From: Gammaproteobacteria bacterium
Lineage (GTDB): Bacteria > Pseudomonadota > Gammaproteobacteria > GCF-002020875
NCBI GenBank assembly: GCA_018671205.1
Contig: JABHIC010000223.1
Coordinates: 1-10,268 of the forward strand
Direction of reading: 5' to 3'
DNA: 10,268 bases
Shown: piece by piece, positions 7,386 to 10,268 of the stretch
Layout: each line of letters begins with the position of its first letter
Numbering within the stretch: position 1 is the first letter of the stretch
Notes under the pieces: generated by a model
Told to the model about the DNA's origin: nothing
What the model saw: only the letters and a program-made list of their open reading frames with translations
Databases searched by the model: none
Made by a program: the position numbers and the translations under genes

Positions 7386-7487
7386 ACCAAGGCGTTTGTA
7401 TTCGTTCAGGCTGACAGAGTAGATCTGGCCTGAATACTCCCATTTCCTCTTCCCGGATAAAATGCTGGAGGGGGAGGCTTTCGAGCT

Positions 7488-7610
7488 ATGCTGGACGATG
7501 GCTCCAACTATAGGAATTCAGGTTACTTTTGGAACAGCAAGATGTGGATCAAGTTCTGGTACTGCAGGTCCAGAAAGGAGATAAGCGAGCCTTCGATCTA
7601 TTGGTGTTGA
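7488..7610 (+). CDS. candidate 40-codon leader ORF overlapping the rpoE start (RseD-like position)
   Basis: ATG 7488 is preceded by GGGGAGG (7471-7477) at 10 bases, the strongest Shine-Dalgarno-like sequence in the rpoE leader. The frame runs 40 codons to TGA 7608-7610, crossing the rpoE TTG start in another reading frame. The peptide begins MLDDGSNYRNSG and then becomes rich in Trp and Arg because it overlaps rpoE. It shows no similarity I can recognise. In E. coli a leader peptide (RseD) sits upstream of rpoE, and its translation is coupled to rpoE and repressed by CsrA. Several GGA trinucleotides occur here (7467, 7473, 7493, 7513, 7531). A functional parallel is inference; the ORF may be fortuitous, with the purine tract acting only as a leader element. 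Confidence 0.3.
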   Translation: MLDDGSNYRNSGYFWNSKMWIKFWYCRSRKEISEPSIYWC

Positions 7611-8125
7611 AATATCAGCATAAGATTGTCGCGTTAGTGAATCGCTTCGTCAAAGATCCTGTCGCCGCGCAGGATGTGGCGCAGGAGGCGTTTATTCGTG
7701 CCTACCGTGCACTGGTTAATTTTCGTGGTGAAAGCGCCTTCTATACCTGGCTCTACCGTATCGCGGTCAATACCGCTAAAAACTATCTGGTGGCGAAAAG
7801 CCGTCGACCCCCAGCCACCGATCTGGATGCAGATGAGGCGGAACTTTTGTTTCAGGAGCAGGGTCTGACAGAACAGGCGACCCCGGAGAATATGTTGATT
7901 CGGGATCAATCTCATCAGCAGCTGATGGCTGCACTGGATGGGCTTTCTCCGCCACTGAGAGAGGCGATTACCCTGCGTGAAATGGATGGAATGAGTTATG
8001 AGGCCATTGCAGAGATGATGGAGACCCCGATTGGAACCGTTCGCTCAAGGATTCATCGAGCCCGTGAGATGATTGTCCGGCAACTACAACAGCAAGAGGA
8101 TCAGTATGCAAAAGCAGCCCCCTGA
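7529..8125 (+). CDS. rpoE: RNA polymerase sigma factor RpoE/AlgU (extracytoplasmic stress)
   Basis: This is a group 4 (ECF) sigma factor of 198 residues, full length for the family. It directs transcription of envelope-stress genes when released from its membrane anti-sigma factor. Region 2 (about 20-92) contains KRAFDLLVLKYQHKI, DVAQEAFIRAYRAL and the promoter-melting stretch FYTWLYRIAVNTAKNYL. Region 4 (about 130-185) contains LREAITLREMDGMSYEAIA and the recognition helix GTVRSRIHRARE. It resembles AlgU of pseudomonads at least as closely as E. coli RpoE. The start is TTG 7529, the only initiation codon that gives the family's N-terminus (DQVLVLQVQKGD). An in-frame TAG at 7511-7513 rules out an earlier start. 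The Shine-Dalgarno sequence is weak (AGG at 7520-7522), suggesting low or coupled translation. It is followed by the anti-sigma gene with a 20-base overlap, and is preceded by its own sigma-E-type promoter. Confidence 0.97.
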   Translation: MEQQDVDQVLVLQVQKGDKRAFDLLVLKYQHKIVALVNRFVKDPVAAQDVAQEAFIRAYRALVNFRGESAFYTWLYRIAVNTAKNYLVAKSRRPPATDLDADEAELLFQEQGLTEQATPENMLIRDQSHQQLMAALDGLSPPLREAITLREMDGMSYEAIAEMMETPIGTVRSRIHRAREMIVRQLQQQEDQYAKAAP

Positions 8126-9059
8126 AGAACAGCTTTCGGCCCTGATGGATGGGGAGTTGAGTGCCGCTGATTTGGATCAATTACTGAATGAGATCGAGCA
8201 GAGGCCGGCGCTACGTGAGCAGTGGTCGAACCACCATCGGGCACGTCACCTGCTGTTTGAGCAGGGAGAGCCAGCACCACAATCGAATCAGCTAGCCGAT
8301 CGGGTATCCGCTACGCTGGCGCAACAGCCCACTATTCTGGCTCCTGGCCTACCTCTCCGGGAGCCGTCCGATGCAACGACTCTTAAGCCAGATATTGATG
8401 AGCCAGCTATGGATACCCCAGCCACCGTGGCGAGCGCCCGGAAGATACGCCCCTGGATACCGATGGCGCTCGCCGCCTCATTGGCAAGTGTCTCTTTCCT
8501 GCTGTTACAGCAGCAGTGGCAACCCTCCCCCTATGTTGTGGCAGGGCGTGAAGCGGTGGCCGCTACCGAGTGGGTAGAGGTGGAGGGTGCCTGGGTAGAG
8601 CGTTGGATTAATCCTCTGGATCGTCAAGAGCGGGCACGCTCCTATCTGGTACGTCATGATGAGCAGCGCACTGTTGCCCGTCAGCGTGGATCGCTGGTCT
8701 CCACAGCACCCTCACTGGAGGGGTTTGCCGAGCCGACAGCGGAGGTCAAGCGAGTTGTGGGGTGGCGGTTGGGGTGGTTACCCGAGGGGTTTCGTGAGGT
8801 AGAGACCCTGCGACATCAGATCCCCCTCTCTGGCGGAGAGGTTACCCATCGCATTCTCAGTAATGGGGATGCCGTATTTTCTATCTTCATTGAGCACTCC
8901 TCCCAGAAGGGGGTGGATGAGCGCCAGATGGATGGCAAGCGGCAGCCGGTGAATCTCTATAGTTACTTTGCACTGGGACACCGGATTACCGTACTGGGTG
9001 AGGTGCCGATGGAGATGGTGAAAAAAGTGGCACACTCCGTAGAGGCAGAAAGTGGTTGA
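8106..9059 (+). CDS. RseA/MucA-type anti-sigma-E factor fused to the RseB/MucB C-terminal domain
   Basis: This 317-residue protein should hold RpoE inactive at the inner membrane until regulated proteolysis. The cytoplasmic N-terminus (about 1-60) begins with the RseA/MucA signature LSALMDGELS and continues through LREQWSNHHRARHLL. A proline-rich linker leads to one membrane segment (about 116-135). The periplasmic part first resembles the MucA tail (about 140-206, with ARSYLVRHDEQRTV and TAPSLEGF). It then continues in frame into a domain (about 219-313) with RseB/MucB C-terminal motifs: WRLGWLPEGF, ILSNGDAVFSIFIE and ITVLGEVPMEMVKKVAHSV. The N-terminal LolA-like domain of RseB is missing, and no separate rseB lies before rseC. 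In E. coli, RseB binds the RseA periplasmic domain and shields it from DegS; here that shield would be attached in cis, without the lipid/LPS-sensing part. ATG 8106 has AAGAGGA (8094-8100) 5 bases upstream; a TTG at 8073 is in frame but unsupported. Overlap with rpoE implies translational coupling. Both domain calls are firm; how the fusion is regulated is inference. Confidence 0.9.
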   Translation: MQKQPPEEQLSALMDGELSAADLDQLLNEIEQRPALREQWSNHHRARHLLFEQGEPAPQSNQLADRVSATLAQQPTILAPGLPLREPSDATTLKPDIDEPAMDTPATVASARKIRPWIPMALAASLASVSFLLLQQQWQPSPYVVAGREAVAATEWVEVEGAWVERWINPLDRQERARSYLVRHDEQRTVARQRGSLVSTAPSLEGFAEPTAEVKRVVGWRLGWLPEGFREVETLRHQIPLSGGEVTHRILSNGDAVFSIFIEHSSQKGVDERQMDGKRQPVNLYSYFALGHRITVLGEVPMEMVKKVAHSVEAESG

Positions 9060-9522
9060 GGCGCGGGCAACGGTAGTGGCCATCGGTCTGCCGGGGCAGG
9101 TGTGGGTAGAGACTCGACCACAGAGTGGTTGTGGCTCATGCGCTAGCGCCTCCGGCTGTGGTACGGCAACACTGGCCAGGTTGTTTGGAAATCGCGCCTC
9201 CAGGGTTATGGTTGAGGATCCATTAGGGGCGCAGGTGGGGCAAGAGGTGACCATTGCAATCGCTGAAACCAGACTGGTTTCCGGGGCGGCTCGACTCTAT
9301 CTGCTCCCCCTGTTGGCTTTTTTTCTCTCCGCATCTGTGGCCGAATGGGTCGCATTGCAGTGGCTGGTTTCGGTTCAGGAGTGGGCGGTTGTGTTGGCTG
9401 CAGTGGCGGGCTCTGGCGCTGTGGTGTGGTGGATGCGCTGGCGAGGCTGGTTTGAGCAAGAGGCGTTGACCCCCCTGGTTACGAAGCTGCACCCTGTCCA
9501 GTATGTCGGGTTTTTTAGATGA
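9052..9522 (+). CDS. rseC: RseC/MucC family inner-membrane protein (SoxR-reducing/sigma-E locus)
   Basis: RseC family proteins are small inner-membrane proteins of the sigma-E operon. They have also been linked to reduction of SoxR and to the Rsx/Rnf system; the molecular role is not settled. This 156-residue protein has the family layout: an N-terminal strand (VEARATVVAIGLPGQVWVE), then the cysteine motif CGSCASASGCG (Cys27, Cys30, Cys36), then IAIAETRLVSGAARLYLLP. Two membrane segments follow, about 79-104 and 109-127. The start is GTG 9052, 6 bases after AGAGG (9041-9045). It overlaps the anti-sigma fusion gene by 8 bases, so the genes are translationally coupled. It directly follows the fusion gene because no separate rseB is present. 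Confidence 0.92.
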   Translation: MVEARATVVAIGLPGQVWVETRPQSGCGSCASASGCGTATLARLFGNRASRVMVEDPLGAQVGQEVTIAIAETRLVSGAARLYLLPLLAFFLSASVAEWVALQWLVSVQEWAVVLAAVAGSGAVVWWMRWRGWFEQEALTPLVTKLHPVQYVGFFR

Positions 9523-9577
9523 TTTATAGTAGTAAAAACATAGTAATATATAGTTAATTTAAAGGAAAATATAAATA
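9523..9577 (+). promoter_or_regulatory. AT-rich leader between rseC and the mucD-like gene
   Basis: The gap is about 87% A+T (48 of 55 bases), unlike anything else in the window. It contains -10-like sequences (TATAGT at 9525-9530, TAATAT at 9544-9549) without a convincing -35, and AAAGGA (9561-9566), an acceptable Shine-Dalgarno sequence 11 bases before the protease ATG. It could hold an extra promoter or promote ribosome access. I see no sigma-E-type promoter and no terminator in it. Confidence 0.35.
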
Positions 9578-10268
9578 ATGAGCGGTCAATATTTTATCCC
9601 CGGTTTGGTTGTGCGATGGAGCCTGGTCGCTCTACTGTTCTCTCTCTGGAGTGTGGCAACGGCATCGGTCGAGGGGTTACCAAACTTTACCCTGCTGGTG
9701 AAGGAGCAGATACCGGCAGTGGTCAGCATCCGTGTGACCCAGAAACAGGCGGGTAGGTCCATCGTCTCCCCTTTTGCACAGCGGTATGATGATCTCCCCT
9801 ATGGTGAGCTGCCCGATTTTTTTCGCCGCTTCTTTGAGGAGCGGGGAATGGACATGGGGCCAATCCCCCCCTCGGAGGAGCCTCGTGATTTTGAGACCCT
9901 GGCGCAGGGCTCTGGCAGTATTCTGACGGAGGATGGCTATATCCTTACCAACCACCATGTGGTGGAAAATGCGGCAGAGGTTATGGTGCGGCTCTATGAC
10001 CACCGGGAGTTCAAGGCGAGCGTGGTCGGCTCCGATGCCCGCTCTGACGTGGCTCTGATCAAGATTGATGCAGAGGGGTTGCCAACGGTCAAAACCGGAA
10101 CCAGCAAGGCGTTGGAGATTGGGGAGTGGGTGCTGGCGATTGGCTCCCCATTTGGCTTTGAGATGTCGGCCACAGCAGGAATTGTGAGTGCCAAGGCGCG
10201 AAATATTTCAGAGGGCGATAATAAGTTTAACTATGTCCCCTTTATTCAGACCGATGTGGCGATCAATC
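9578..10268 (+). CDS. DegP/MucD-family periplasmic serine protease, 5' part
   Basis: HtrA-family proteases degrade or refold damaged envelope proteins in the periplasm, and the mucD member closes the algU operon in pseudomonads. The visible 230 residues begin with a signal peptide: a hydrophobic core at about 10-26 and a likely cleavage site after ATA at residue 29. The mature protein starts with the usual FTLLVKEQIPAVVSI, then a Phe/Arg-rich loop (DFFRRFFEERG). The trypsin-like domain follows with GSGSILTEDGYILTNHHVV (catalytic His127 by alignment to TNNHVV of DegP), SDVALIKID (catalytic Asp157) and EIGEWVLAIGSPFGF. The window ends at VPFIQTDVAIN, shortly before the expected GNSGGP serine motif, so the active serine and PDZ domains are not seen. 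The start is ATG 9578. Context favours mucD over a DegS-type protease, as does the loop insert, but PDZ number is needed to decide. Confidence 0.93.
   Translation, partial: MSGQYFIPGLVVRWSLVALLFSLWSVATASVEGLPNFTLLVKEQIPAVVSIRVTQKQAGRSIVSPFAQRYDDLPYGELPDFFRRFFEERGMDMGPIPPSEEPRDFETLAQGSGSILTEDGYILTNHHVVENAAEVMVRLYDHREFKASVVGSDARSDVALIKIDAEGLPTVKTGTSKALEIGEWVLAIGSPFGFEMSATAGIVSAKARNISEGDNKFNYVPFIQTDVAIN

Noticed and set aside
7498..7584. Second short leader ORF (28 codons) from ATG 7498 overlapping rpoE
   Set aside because: It has no adequate Shine-Dalgarno sequence and a low-complexity Gly/Ser/Thr peptide; less plausible than the ORF at 7488.
8778..9254. 158-codon leftward open frame opposite the anti-sigma fusion and rseC
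   Set aside because: It is antisense to two well-identified overlapping genes, and its Pro/His/Thr-rich composition is typical of shadow frames.
1..10268. Mobile elements, CRISPR arrays, tRNA or rRNA genes, restriction or toxin-antitoxin systems
   Set aside because: No transposase motifs, terminal inverted repeats, regularly spaced repeats or RNA-gene signatures were seen; the content is housekeeping and stress-response genes.

Overview
The window looks like chromosomal DNA of a gammaproteobacterium. The rpoE (algU)-type sigma factor, its anti-sigma gene, rseC and a mucD/degP-type protease lie in one rightward run, with nadB divergent from rpoE, as in enterics and pseudomonads. By eye the G+C content is in the mid-50s, genes are tightly packed, and there is no sign of insertion sequences, phage genes, tRNA, rRNA or CRISPR. 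The hybrid kinase with a dCache_3-like sensor and the ferredoxin/FNR-like protein would fit a free-living or symbiotic sulfur-oxidising lineage (Chromatiales-like), but that placement is inference from general resemblance.

Left part (1-4606): the first ~100 bases may be the 3' end of an unrecognised rightward gene. A rightward membrane-bound hybrid histidine kinase follows (179-2455). It converges with a leftward ferredoxin/FNR-type redox protein (2469-3497) whose NAD(P)H-binding motifs are degenerate. A good sigma70-type promoter (3529-3556) then drives a rightward soluble protein of unknown function with a possible PDC/Cache-like fold (3634-4587).

Middle (4607-7307): a leftward nadB-ygfZ pair. 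It encodes L-aspartate oxidase, the first step of NAD synthesis, and the folate-binding Fe-S repair/tRNA-modification factor YgfZ. The genes are 28 bases apart and probably co-transcribed.

Right part (7308-10268): the envelope-stress operon. A sigma-E type promoter (GGAACTC, 16 bases, TCTAC) lies about 145 bases upstream of rpoE, which starts at TTG, so autoregulation is likely. The 5' leader carries a purine-rich Shine-Dalgarno sequence and a short ORF that overlaps the rpoE start. It resembles in layout the RseD leader of E. coli. The next gene overlaps rpoE by 20 bases and is the most notable feature here. It encodes an RseA/MucA-type anti-sigma factor with its cytoplasmic domain, single membrane span and periplasmic tail, fused directly to the C-terminal domain of RseB/MucB. 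The large LolA-like lipid-sensing domain of RseB is absent, and there is no separate rseB before rseC. RseC overlaps the fusion gene by 8 bases. After an AT-rich 55-base gap comes the start of a DegP/MucD-like periplasmic serine protease, cut by the window end before its catalytic serine.
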